A DNA stretch of 61,295 bases from NCBI GenBank assembly GCA_032433595.1, contig JASWJB010000268.1, positions 1-61,295 on the forward strand. Reading direction: 5' to 3'. The translations under genes and the position numbers were made by a program. Each line of letters opens with the position of its first letter. Within the stretch, counting starts at the first letter, position 1. The DNA is from Conoideocrella luteorostrata. Taxonomy: Eukaryota; Ascomycota; Sordariomycetes; Hypocreales; Clavicipitaceae. Below the pieces are notes generated by a model. That model saw nothing but the letters and a program-made list of their open reading frames with translations. It was not told the origin of the DNA and searched no databases. Below, in pieces: positions 44,880-55,326 of this stretch.

Positions 44880-47161
44880 CACGGCGTCACCAAGAGTAAG
44901 TAATTGAAGTATGGTACGTCGAAGTAAAGGACCAGACTGGATCGTGACAAGAGTGTTTTGGGCGGACCGGGTAGTAGAGTTAATAAGGCGGTTTGCAAAA
45001 ACCAATGTCTAAAGTCTGGGAGGAGGGTTGCTCAGAGTTTTGCTGATGGAAGATCCGTGAGGACCGTGCCAAAGCAAGACGTCGCGGCCCGCTCCAGATC
45101 AAGTTAGCAATTTTGAGTGCGCCCGTAATTGAAGATTTTTGAATCGTCTGCCTCCATCCGATCTATTCCGCTCAATAAGATACTTATCCTAAGGATGCTC
45201 TCAATCCGAGCACGACGTAAGTACATTTTAGGACGATTGGTCTGTCGCAGAGTTTCGTTGCGAACAAAAGGGCAGGTAAATCGTAGGCGAGTAAAACAAA
45301 AACATCGCCAAAAGCTCCCGGAAAGAAACGTCAGGACGTGAAGACATCCTCACAAAGAATCTTGGTTCTTTTACTACACGATTTGCGATGTTGGAACTGA
45401 TATCTTCTTGCGTCATGCCTGCAAATCATCTTTATACAAGTCCGCCAAAGAAGCTCTGTTGAAGCGACCTGTGGCTACTACAAATCGGATCACGACCCAC
45501 ATTGTCTTGGGCTCATTAGACGATATCGATATCGGCTCGTCCTGTGGGATCATAGCGAAATAGTAGATTAGCTGGATCTCCTGCGCCGAGTGGGTCTTTC
45601 ATACGCCGAGAGATCTGGTGCAATAATTGTCAGGGCGACAGGTAGAAACTGGAGATCTTGTTGGGTATTGCGATGTTACATCTAATACGGTACTTGCTCC
45701 GTTATGACGCACGGAACTTCGTTTGACCGGAGGGTATTGCAAAATTAGCCATTTACGCAAAGCCACGTGCGGAGCTCCACACTTGGGATGTCAAGTTGTA
45801 CTAGGAGTAGAACTTAGTCAAACCTTTAATTCTTAGACGACAGGCCTGCATTGGAAGCCAACGTCTCTACTCTGTACACGTTAACTACTCCTACCTTGCC
45901 AACTGAAATAAAGCTATGGGCTACATTCAGATAGCAATCGGACGAGTGGGCTGACAGTTTCTGCTCCATCGCGCCATCCGTACAGAGCAGATTTGCTCAT
46001 AAAGCGGACGTAGTCGCAATAGAATAGCAGCACAGGGGCTCAATCGGACCAATTACATGCTCTCTGTTGGAGTCATTGTTACCGGTTTCTGCAGGAAAAG
46101 CTAGCGTCGCCCTAAAACGGAAGTTTCGGCGAGTGGAAATAGTAGAGAAGTACTCCGTACTCCGTAGTCTCCTGCTGGCCATGCGTAGGCGGTGTATGGA
46201 GCAGTTACTCCGTACATCGGGGTGCTTTGACCTGTTTGCCATCCCTACATTAAAGCTCTTTTCCTTCTTTTCTTTTCCAGGTTCGTTTCTCGGTATAGTT
46301 ATGTCACCTAGTTTTCTCTACCCTTTTACAATTATTTCTTCGCTCAAGATAATGCATTTGAGATGCCATTTGTGCACCGAAAGCAGGACGCCTTTTTCAA
46401 ACAACATTTGTAGCATGCAAGAAGAAGGGTAAATTGAAAGCCAGTGTTATGTGGCGACTTCTCCACGACAACGTGCATCATTCGCTTATCAGCAGGTCTG
46501 TAGCAGAGTTGCGCAAGTCCAGACAATACTGTGCTTGACCGCGGTTGCGAACTTGATAGTCATTTGCTATAGCAAATCCAACGCTTAATACCTTGGCAAC
46601 TCACTCAATGATAAACGTATGTCATGGAAATAAGGCCAGGATCTCCAGCCAATCCTGGACGGTCCAAGCGAAGTTAGGGGTTCCAACAATCCGAAATACT
46701 ATACCTTCTCATCTAAAAACGGAATCATGGATCGCAACACATGCACTGCGGTTGTAAGGTCGTTTGCTCTGCGATCGGTCTGTTCTTCTAGGCTGCACAT
46801 ATCGTGTGCGCTGTGGCTATGTATAGCAGATGGGCTCATTATGGCCCCGTGTGACCGGCGGGGTCTGTGGGCGCTGCGACCCTTGCTAATGCTGTGCAGT
46901 GTGAACCACGTCCGCTCATGAGCTCTGTTCACTCCCCTCGATCTGGGGTCTGTCGTGATTCAACCGCGCTATTTCCAGCGGGACTGCGGGACTACGGAGA
47001 TCATGATCAGTGCAGTGGAATGACTACTGGGGGATGGGGCACGGCGGCCCTGTGTTTCAGCGGCCGCTACCAGTTTAGTTTAGCCATAACATGTGATCCA
47101 ATGTCATGCGAAGGTTGTTCAAGATACAGAATCTCTGCCCATCATCTTCACCGTCTTAACC
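44880..47161. other. Intergenic region
   Basis: About 2.3 kb without a supportable gene. It includes TACTCCGTACTCCGTAG at about 46149 and a pyrimidine-rich stretch near 46258-46280. Short frames at 45129-45416, 45997-46526 and 46699-46932 overlap on both strands. Confidence 0.55.
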
Positions 47162-48235
47162 ATGGACGATGCTCAGGAGTTTAACGACGTCAGAGGAGTG
47201 CGTATCAATGCTGGAAATGACGACGATGCCGACACAACGTTCGAAGTCAATTCCAAGCGAATTACCGTATCGGTTTTCGCCACCTCCTCGCGGCCGGGTG
47301 ACGACAACTCGCAGCTTGGCATTGGGACTTCCATCGAGGATCAACTGATCCAACTACTAAATTAAGCAGTCACTGCTGCAGATGAAGATTATGAAGACTT
47401 AATAAACGAAGCACTCGACGCAATTCTTGATGTAGGCGGGCCTATTTTCTTCCAAGTAGCCCCGCCGAGACGTGATCCTCTGCAGTCGGCAAGTCTGGAT
47501 TTGCACTCACATCTATATCCAGACACACTTGACTTTCGCCTGCAGGCGATTGACGGGGAAGCGGAACTCTTTCAAGTAGACCCGGATGAAGCAGCGTCGA
47601 TAGCCGATGCTACTCCCGACCCTCGATTCCCTACGGGTTTCCAACCCGATAATCTGCTTCCACAGTACTCAACCGAGGCGATTTCCGTTGAACACGTCTT
47701 TGTTAGTGAGAATTGCACTGTCAGCCGAGTTCAAGGCGACGGCCAAAATATGCTCTGCAAAGCTCGGAGAACTGGGCTTCAGGACCCGGGCCTCGCGAAC
47801 TAGAGATGATGAACCTTGAGAAGATCTGGAAGTATAACTTAAGCACAGGCAGTACTATTCGGGTTCCAATGCTCCGAGGGTATGTAACCCTATTTGGGAG
47901 CTATCATAGGACTCCTGCGTGACTGGGTTCCATCTGGCTCTATGGCAATACCCCACGGGATATCGATTTGTCTGCGGTGTCTCCGGATCTGAGGCGCACG
48001 TGGGCAGCCCAAATACGCCAAACCGTATCTTGATTGCACGACATTGGTGTTATTCGGGGAGACGGCAAGGCTTCTAAGGTGATTGTGGACGCGAACGATG
48101 ACATCTGGCCGATTGACTTGGTGGGAGGATGGTCTCGTGGGTGTGTAGATGAGGAACTCTCTGACACAGTAGAAGGCAAATGACCAGGCCGTTGCGAGGA
48201 TTGAAAAATTCCCGGACTTGTGATGGTTGGCAGGT
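47162..48235 (+). pseudogene. Decayed protein-kinase-like gene (fungal-specific)
   Basis: From ATG 47162 the protein reads MDDAQEFNDVRGVRINAG through VNSKRITVSVF to LIQLLN, then an in-frame TAA (47363-47365), and continues in the same frame to about 47800. A frame change leads to RELEMMN and IRVPMLRGYVTL. A later section reads RDIDLSAVSPDLRRTWAAQ, a TGA, then LHDIGVIRGDGKASKVIVD and EELSDTVEG. The HDIG-x2-x-GD-x-K segment is the catalytic loop of a protein-kinase fold, with Lys where Asn is expected, and the following DFG-equivalent is degraded (IDLVGG). I recall an intact, repeated family of this architecture in Metarhizium-type genomes. At least two stops and one frameshift are present. Confidence 0.72.
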
Positions 48236-49252
48236 TAAGGTGCTGGTATGATTTGGTCAGTCTATGAGGCGACAGGCGCTCTGGTATTGGCGTGGCGAGA
48301 AATTGCAGGCCGTTACTAGTAGCGCCGGAGTTTTCGCTGTCCGCAGTTATTGTTATTGGTAGACCCGCCCGGAAAACGATCGACTTGGCATCCCTTTGAC
48401 TGCGGAGGGGCCTCAGTCAGGTCACGGGCTCGGCTTTCAATGAGTACCAGCTCGATACGTCTGCTAGGGTAAAATTTGCGTGACGCTCACAGGGTATATA
48501 ATGTAGCTCTTCGTACATTGGGCGAACAGGATCGACTTTTATTATAGTGGGATTGGCACATGATCAGAAGTACCCTATGGGCCGTCAAGTCCCGATTGGC
48601 CCACGTCGTAATTCATGACCTGCCTGAGGCCCTTCCACAGTCAAAGGGATACGACCTTTGTTCATCCGTAGCACTGATTGCGCGGCTGTTGGTAAAGGAA
48701 AGGTCCGCATTGGCGGTTACTGGTGCCTCGAGGTCTCGCACACCGCCGGGGGTGGTGCTTATCACCCAGATGAACAGTTTCTAACATTATGCGGGTTGAA
48801 GGTCGAGAATAGCTGCGGCTAGCGTTTAGGTAGTTAATAGCGAAGTGGAAATCTGCGTCATCAAGGCTCTTTAATATACGGAGTAGCAACGAAAGTCTGG
48901 TGCTAAAATTACCACTAGACGAACGGAGAGGGATTTGCCTTGCGGTGCTTCTGTTGGACAGCGGGTGCAGCCTCCAGCCACTCAATTTCCGCCTCGCCCA
49001 CTGCGCGTAGAGGGTGTGCACGCTGTACTAGTACCTAGCCACTGACGTGCCGAGGCGGGGTTTTGGCAGCTATCAGCCAGTCATTCAGTGACTAAGTACT
49101 CCGTACTCCGTAACGGAAATGTGGGTAATTCTCGGGATACGTGCCTGGTGCGCGACATCAATCGCCCACGTCCGACAGGGTGTCATCGTCGTCTTCTTCG
49201 CTGGTCAGTGGTCGGGTCAGAAGCTTCCAGTCCTCGACACGTGGCCGGCAAA
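48236..49252. other. Intergenic region with a MITE-like element
   Basis: Holds the inverted-repeat element at 48389-48651 and two GTACGGAGTAC-type motifs (about 48880 and 49095, the second a double TACTCCGTACTCCGTA about 160 bp before the CK1-like ATG). No gene recognised. Confidence 0.6.
48389..48651. mobile_element. MITE-like element with 38-bp terminal inverted repeats
   Basis: Left arm 48389-48426 (CATCCCTTTGACTGCGGAGG ... GTCACG) and right arm 48614-48651 are inverted copies agreeing at about 33 of 38 positions, enclosing 187 bp without coding character. The right end together with its inner flank (48567-48651) matches a truncated copy at 35312-35387. Size, lack of genes and paired inverted ends fit a non-autonomous DNA element. 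No clear target duplication was found. Confidence 0.7.
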
Positions 49253-50448
49253 ATGAAGGTGCGACTCATTGCTCCGTTCGTATGACAACCACTAATAAAA
49301 GATTGTCGCTAGGATATTATTGTCGACGACAGATATCGAGTCGAGAAGAAGATCGGCGAAGGAGGCTTCGGCATGGTCTACTCTGGTACGTTGCCCTCTC
49401 ACCGCGCGCTGAATCGGGGGCTTAACTACGCTAGGAACCGATCTCCAGACGGAAGAGAAGGTCGCGCTGAAGCTCACACATGTCAGAGACGATCGGCGTC
49501 CCCTCGAAGGCGAGAAGGAGACGTACGATGCGCTAGCTGGCGGCCTGGGAATACCGAAAGTCCATTGGTTTGGACAGGAGTGCGACTACTACGTGCTGGC
49601 TTGCGACCTCCTCGGCCCGTCGCTGGAGGATCTGCTCAACTACTGCGACCGAACATTGTCCCTCAAGACCATTATCCTCATCGCCGACCAGGCGATTTCT
49701 CGGATTGAATATATCCATTCCAAGGGTTACCTGCATCGCGACATCAAGCCGGAAAATTTCCTGATGGGGGTCGGCAGGCAGGGAAACATACTATATACCA
49801 TCGACTTTGGCCTGGCCAAGGAGCACCAGCTTGCCGAGGGGGACCGAAAGTACAAGGGTCGTCCACTTGGCGGCACGGCTCGGTATGCCAGCATTAATAA
49901 TCACAACGGATGCGGTACGTATTCTCAGGCGTTGTCCTTTGTCTCACTTGCTAAAGATTAGGATAGAACAGTCATGGGGAGATGACTTGGAATCCCTGGG
50001 ATATGTTCTTCTCTATTTTGTTCGTGGCTCGCTGCCGTGGCAGGGTCTCAAAGCTGCGACAGGTGAAGAGAAGAACAAGATGATCAAGGAGAAGAAGGAA
50101 AGTCTGTCAGGTGAACAGCTCTGCGAGGGCCATCTTCCCGACGAATTCGCCGAGTACATCAATTACACCCGGTCCTTGAACTTCGACGACAAGCCTGACT
50201 ATGCGTATCTTCGCGGGCTTCTTCATCGTCTGTTCATATCTCGGGGCTTCAGTTACGACAACGTATTCGACTGGACCGAGAAGAGGTTTTATGAGTTGCG
50301 TGCCGCAGCCGGCCTGCCACGTGAGCCAACAGCAGCAGAATTGGAAGCGGAGGAATCGAGCTCGCCATCCGAGACGACGCCGGAGAAGGGTACGGCGCGT
50401 GGTGGTCGGCATGGCAGAGCACAAAGGAGGAGTTGCCGGCAGAGCTAA
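49253..50448 (+). CDS. Casein kinase 1-like serine/threonine kinase
   Basis: Four exons (49253-49258, 49313-49385, 49435-49914, 49967-50448) with introns of 54, 49 and 52 nt; the first exon is only six bases (Met-Lys). The product is 346 aa. All kinase landmarks are present: Gly-rich loop [13 protein letters not shown] (residues 15-27), Lys39 in [17 protein letters not shown] from residue 127, DFGLAKE from residue 150, and the CK1 signatures GTARYASIN plus [24 protein letters not shown]. Residues differ from housekeeping CK1 at several usually invariant places (KPEN for KPDN, NHNGCEQSWGDD), so this is a divergent paralogue, of which some fungi have many. The C-terminus is short and basic ([14 protein letters not shown]). 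No frameshift is needed. Two decayed kinase-fold loci lie on either side, which suggests a turnover-prone kinase neighbourhood. Confidence 0.85.
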
Positions 50449-50573
50449 AGTACCGCTTTGCCATGGAAACCGGGCGGTCCTGGACTGAATTATCTGCACT
50501 GAGCAGCCTGGGGGTCCTGGAGTTTATGAAGAAGAGCCGCTTGGGGAGTTCGTATGAATGGGAAAGTAAATAA
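50325..50573 (+). other. Coding-like frame overlapping the CK1-like 3' end
   Basis: In a frame shifted from the kinase, 82 codons run without a stop. They read with strong protein character ([44 protein letters not shown]) to TAA at 50571. There is no ATG at its start and no splice border that joins it to the kinase exon in phase. It may be the former C-terminus of the kinase (then the basic tail is a frameshift product) or a remnant of another gene. Confidence 0.4.
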
Positions 50574-50896
50574 ACGCCACGGTGACAGGTTCCGCACAAC
50601 AGAGCTAGGGACAAGTGATGTGGCGGATGTTGATGTCATCAACAAATCAGGAGGAAATGAATTCTAGGTTGCGTAACTGGGAGATCAGTGGTACTAGCTT
50701 GAAGGAGCAAGACTGGGCCACATGTACGGTTCTATGAACAGCCACTACTCGAACACTATTTTTTTTAACGTGTTCAAAGCTCTAATAGAGAAGAGTCTGC
50801 AGCCAAGGAACTAAGAGGAAATGGACAAGCTGTTCTGCCACTTGGAGTCTTTTAAGTCATTTAGCTAGCGGGAACAGAACGAGTCAACTCACATGT

Positions 50897-51270
50897 ATGG
50901 TTTCTACACGACACGTAGGTACGCCAACCCAGATAGACGTGATCCGCCTCAAGGACAGAATCGTCCCGATCATTAACGGAAGATACGTCTCACAAGACTC
51001 ACAACGGTCGTATCACCAAAAGCGCGCGGCCAGCCACTTGAAAAAAAAAGCGTGCTCCACGATATATCCACCGAGTCTCACACATACGGGCCATCCAACA
51101 GAATCCCGACACTCTCAAGATTGCGGCCATCATCGACTGGGAATACGCAGGCTTTTATCCGCCGGAATTCGAGCCCAAATTTTACCGTCGGCCAGATCCT
51201 TCTGTTGCGTTGGACGGGGAGGCCGATGACACGACAATGCTGATTGATATCCTCGCGAATGAGAGGACGT
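50897..51270 (+). pseudogene. Remnant of an aminoglycoside-phosphotransferase-like (APH) gene
   Basis: Two coding-like stretches in different frames lie in the order expected of the fungal APH-like family. QIDVIRLKDRIVPIINGRY comes first, and IAAIIDWEYAGFYPPEFEPK with FYRRPDPSVALDGE ends at about 51270. IIDWEYAGFYP is the DFG-equivalent metal-binding segment of this fold. The catalytic HND/HGD loop that should lie between them is absent, and stops intervene, so only a 3' relic remains. These proteins are common and expanded in filamentous fungi; physiological substrates are largely unknown. Confidence 0.6.
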
Positions 51271-52630
51271 AAGTTTGGTAATGTCTCGGATGCTGAACCC
51301 GACGCAATTGTTGGATAACTCGCCTGTGTGTGGTTTGCACTGATAGTCCGTGAAGGATTACGTGGCCTCTCGGCCTAAAGCGGGAATCAGGGACAAGGGA
51401 GTCTCAAAGCGGCATAAACAGGGGGATTTAGACGAGGCTGTTGCAGGAGGATTTCTGCATCCATCACCATCATAGCACTGCTCCAAACATCAATGGAGTC
51501 CTTTTTGAATACCATACATAGTCATCATTCCCATGAGGAAATGCTACATCATCGAAGAATGGGTCGCCACGCCAGTTCGCGGAATAGCGAGTCGGGTGCT
51601 CTCCTGTTGGGCTTTGTGCAAATGTCAATCTCTCCCTTGCGCCGCCGCACTTAGCAAACATCGCCTCCGGGATTCCGCTTGTAGTTATTTTTTCTGTCAA
51701 TTACATAGCCTCACCCGACACCTTGTCCACCTATATTAAGGATTTCGAGGTATAGTTGGATTCAACCGTCCATTAGTCTCTGATAGCTTTCATCGCTGAT
51801 CTGACCACCCAATAGCGGGCATGGCTGCTCGAGTCACAGCGTTGACTCTCTTGTTGACATTTTCCCCGTGAGCTTGAAGTTATGGTACTAGGGAGCGAGT
51901 CCTCTTTAATTCGGAATCACTTTTTCGAGTCTTTGTCTCTAACACCCAAGAATCTACCCTTGGCGATCTCACTGGGAAAGGAACAGGGTCCGACACTCAT
52001 CCGCACGCGAAACGCATCCACCAGTCACGAGAGGGTCGGACACATGTTGCTGGACAAATGACTGAACCATTCCGGACCATAATGCGGAGTGGAGGTCGGC
52101 CGGTATCTGTCCAAAATGAACTTCCTGAAGGATTTTGTCTTGTAGGTTCAGTATGATGCAACCGGGCCATAAATATGTCAGTCTAGGTGAACGCTCCATA
52201 CACATGCACCCAACCACGCACGAGTTATTGCCGGCCACATGCCTGATCGTGTGGCTGTCAGCGGGTCTAGGCTTCCCTCTGGCCCCTTTTCAACACATAT
52301 CAAGGCAATCAGAAGCATGGTTGGAGTGCCGGTACCTTGGGTGGGAAATAAACTTCGTGACAACCTTTCTGATTTAGTACTTTGTCTGTCTGAGAGGACA
52401 AATGGCAGATAAGACATAGTACAAAGATGGATAAGGCCTTGATGAATATAAATCATTTCTCTTCAAGTATATTTCTAAAGCTTGGTGCTATTTAAGAAAT
52501 CAGGGTTAGTTTCTGCGACACGCCTGTGATTATAAACAAGACTTGCCAAATAGCGCAAGCCAACAGTGATTTCCATTTCATCGTACTCAAACGTCATTGT
52601 ACAGCCACGTGGGTACTCCACCCATCTACG
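51271..52630. other. Intergenic region
   Basis: About 1.36 kb with only short overlapping frames (51470-51739, 51969-52456) that show no motif. Nothing else is recognised. Confidence 0.5.
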
Positions 52631-52639
52631 ATATAAATA
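52631..52639 (+). promoter_or_regulatory. TATA box of the 139-aa orphan gene
   Basis: ATATAAATA lies about 115 bp before the ATG at 52753, good core-promoter spacing. Confidence 0.5.
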
Positions 52640-52752
52640 CTAGGACCTAATCGCATCAGCAGTCTACAACATTTGCATCTATAAAGACTCCAAATCTCGC
52701 TAGCCGTCAATATTTATTCCGCAATTATTCGTTCTTCAATTGATTTTCCAGA

Positions 52753-53172
52753 ATGTCCACCGCGGAGGAAGACTGGAAGCCTCAACACCCAAAGGAGATC
52801 TACACGCCTGGGTGGCATGGCGACGACAAAACTCCAGTTGTCAACGGAAAATACTACGATCGCAAAACAGGCAAACTCATCACAGCTTCTGGCGTAGAGT
52901 ACTCCGGCCCCCCGGCCGTAGACTTCATGGTCATGAGCCCTCACTCCGATAAATGCAGCTACTACGCAGCCCGGCCGTTTCCCGTTACCGATCTCACCTG
53001 CCACATAATGCGTGTTGTGGAGGACCTGAATCTAGAGATTGATTCTCTGGTAGTCACAACGTATACAATCCGCCTTATGATTAACGATGAGATGGGTGTG
53101 GAAGAATTTTCGCACGCGGCGGATAGAATGGCAAATGGAATCTGGGATCAAGGCAGTGTTGAACAACTGTAA
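52753..53172 (+). CDS. Small intronless protein of unknown function (139 aa)
   Basis: One exon from ATG 52753 to TAA 53172. No signal peptide or membrane span. The N-terminal half is polar with a beta-turn-rich stretch (KEIYTPGWHGDDKTPVVNG, KYYDRKTGKLITASGVEY). The C-terminal half is helical and acidic (VEDLNLEIDSL, MGVEEFSHAADRMANGIW). The frame is supported by balanced codon use, a TATA box at the right distance and a Kozak-like context (CCAGAATGTCC). I do not recognise a family. It stands alone between a gene-poor interval and the subtilisin relic, so it may be a lineage-specific gene. Confidence 0.6.
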   Translation: MSTAEEDWKPQHPKEIYTPGWHGDDKTPVVNGKYYDRKTGKLITASGVEYSGPPAVDFMVMSPHSDKCSYYAARPFPVTDLTCHIMRVVEDLNLEIDSLVVTTYTIRLMINDEMGVEEFSHAADRMANGIWDQGSVEQL

Positions 53173-53613
53173 AATCGTGTTAGTATCGGAATGTCTCTAT
53201 TAGGTTTAACTAGACTTCACTTAGAAGTGAGCCTGGTAACGTTTAGTGATTATACGAATGCCAACCCTATGGAAATCCTGCCTTGAACTAATGCAGTCGC
53301 CTAATGTTTTTTTTTTTTGAGATGTCCTGTGGGAGTGCGACTATTGTGAAAAGAAAGATAGACGTTCTTTGTTCGATTTGGCCTCGAAATTGATGTGGTT
53401 GAAAGCGTTTTAGATGTACGGCGAAATTTGGACGGGAGTGGCGACGCCTCTCCTTAGTCAACGGATTAGGTCACCGATAGTAGTGACTATCTGGTGCGAA
53501 TACCGCAACTGCTCTTCGGCGAGGTCGCCTACCATATTCCCTTTTATGGGCTGGATCCTTGGTGTGGTGTACTCTCTGCCAATCGTGCCATTCTGTATAT
53601 TACGAAGTTTAAC
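53173..53613. other. Intergenic region, convergent with the subtilisin relic
   Basis: About 440 bp without a gene; a poly-T tract lies at 53308-53318. Confidence 0.6.
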
Positions 53614-55326
53614 TTAAGGGTATCTATTATTTATTAAAAAATTGTTTCCGGGCTTTATGCCATCTTTTGATTGTATAATACTTTTTAAACCCCTCCTTAT
53701 TATTCTGTCACAAAGACCTGCGGTTTTATCGCCCCGTCCAAGAAAATATGCAGCTAAACCAGCAACATGAGGAGTAGCTACCCAAGTGCCATAATCCCAT
53801 GTGCTGTCACCCCCATGAAGGACGCTCTGAACCGGACTTTCTCCAGGGGCATAGAGATCTACTGACCCTTTATGGTAAGCTGATAAGCTGTATAAGCTAT
53901 CATCTTCCTCGATAGCCCCTACGCGGCAAATCCCATCTGCTCTAACAGACCGGAAAAGAACACCACGATCTCCGCCATTAATAGCGACAAAGACGCCTAG
54001 TTCCACCGATCTTTTGACAGTCCTGTCAAGCCAATCACTATCTCGTAATGTGATTGGCAAATTCACAACGACGCCATTTGGGCAATATCGTTTGGGCGCA
54101 TCATACTGGACGCGCTCCATTGCCCACACCAATGATGATCTTGCAACAAGTTAGCAAAGCGCATGTCAAGATCGACATTTACTCTCCACCAGCGTGTTTA
54201 GCTACACAATATTGTGCTGCGGGAAGTGCGGTGACCGCGAAAATATGTTTTACTTACTCAGAAGCCGCATTGTCATAATTGGTTACTTTAATACTCAATA
54301 TAGTTGTATTTTTGGCGACACCATATTTAGTAGAACCAATTATTCCGGCAATAAAAGTGCCGCGACCGACATTGTCAAAGTCATTTTTCTCATGGGATAA
54401 GTTCTCCACGTTTATTGCACGGCCTCCAAATTCCTGGTTTTACTTAATAATCGACATTATATGATATAGAAGCAACGAGAAGACTCACAGGATGGTCGAC
54501 ATCTATTCCTGAATCCACGACATAAACGCAGGTCCCAGTACCAGCACTTTTATGGTAGGTATAGGAATTTTGGTTAGGGCTAGGATTGGAAATTCTGGCG
54601 AGATTCCAAGGAGCCTCTTCTTGCCTGATCCAGTCTGACCCTATTTCAGGTTTGCGTTCATCAGGCGCTGCGTATGGCTTGGTAGGCTCTGCAGTGTTGG
54701 GCTTATGCTTATTCGTGGACGGCCTCTGCCCATTAGCCTTTTTTCGAGAAGTCCCCAGCTTATTGAGTCTACCCCAGCAAGATTTTTCTTTGTTGTTCTT
54801 TCCCCATCGCTTGATCTTGGTGTATGTAGTATTATCACCGGCGGCAACTAGTCTTTTATCGCGCCGACTCGTTATATCTGCGTTATTGTCGTCGTCCTGA
54901 GACTGCCGTTTATTTTCCTTGTAACCTTCACTGCCGGAATTGTTCTCACACTTTGATTGAGTCGTCTTTTGGCTTTTAATCTTTTACCCGTGGTCAGGGA
55001 TAACTTTTTTTACCTTTCGATTAATTTAGTAGAGAAATATATTAGACTTTATAATATATAACGTACATCAGGATTTTTCTTCAGAGCTTCTTTTTCTTTC
55101 GCAGTTAGCCGTGCAGTAAAGCCACAAGTAACTATGTTATATTTGTAATAGGGCTCAGCAGCAATAGAAGAGATAGCCCGGTTTAGCTTAGTCTCATCAT
55201 TTCCTTTCATTATAGCATTAAATCTGCCTCGATAATCCAAATGTTAGAACTGGAAGACTTATCTTGCAGCAGCTTAGGTTGAATTGCTGCAATAAGAGGG
55301 AGCAGGAGAAAAAATATATAATGCAT
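53614..55326 (-). pseudogene. Subtilisin-like (S8) peptidase relic with I9 propeptide and lost catalytic residues
   Basis: From ATG 55326 a signal peptide (MHYIFFLLLPLIAAI) is followed by an I9-type propeptide (FNAIMKGNDETKLNRAISS, then GFTARLTAKEKEALKKNPD). A long basic linker and the S8 domain come next. The Asp motif is kept (YVVDSGIDVDHP). The His motif reads DNVGRGTFIAG instead of GHGTHVAG, and the Ser motif reads GTWVATPHVAGLAAY instead of GTSMATPHVAG, so His and Ser are lost. The oxyanion Asn region is also altered (AINGGDRG). There is an in-frame TAA between propeptide and linker (near 54990), and the first intron's donor reads ATAAGT where GTAAGT is expected. Together these say pseudogene, though the 190-codon linker and S8 domain remain strikingly open. 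A related I9-like N-terminus occurs in the gene at 19187-20502. Confidence 0.78.
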
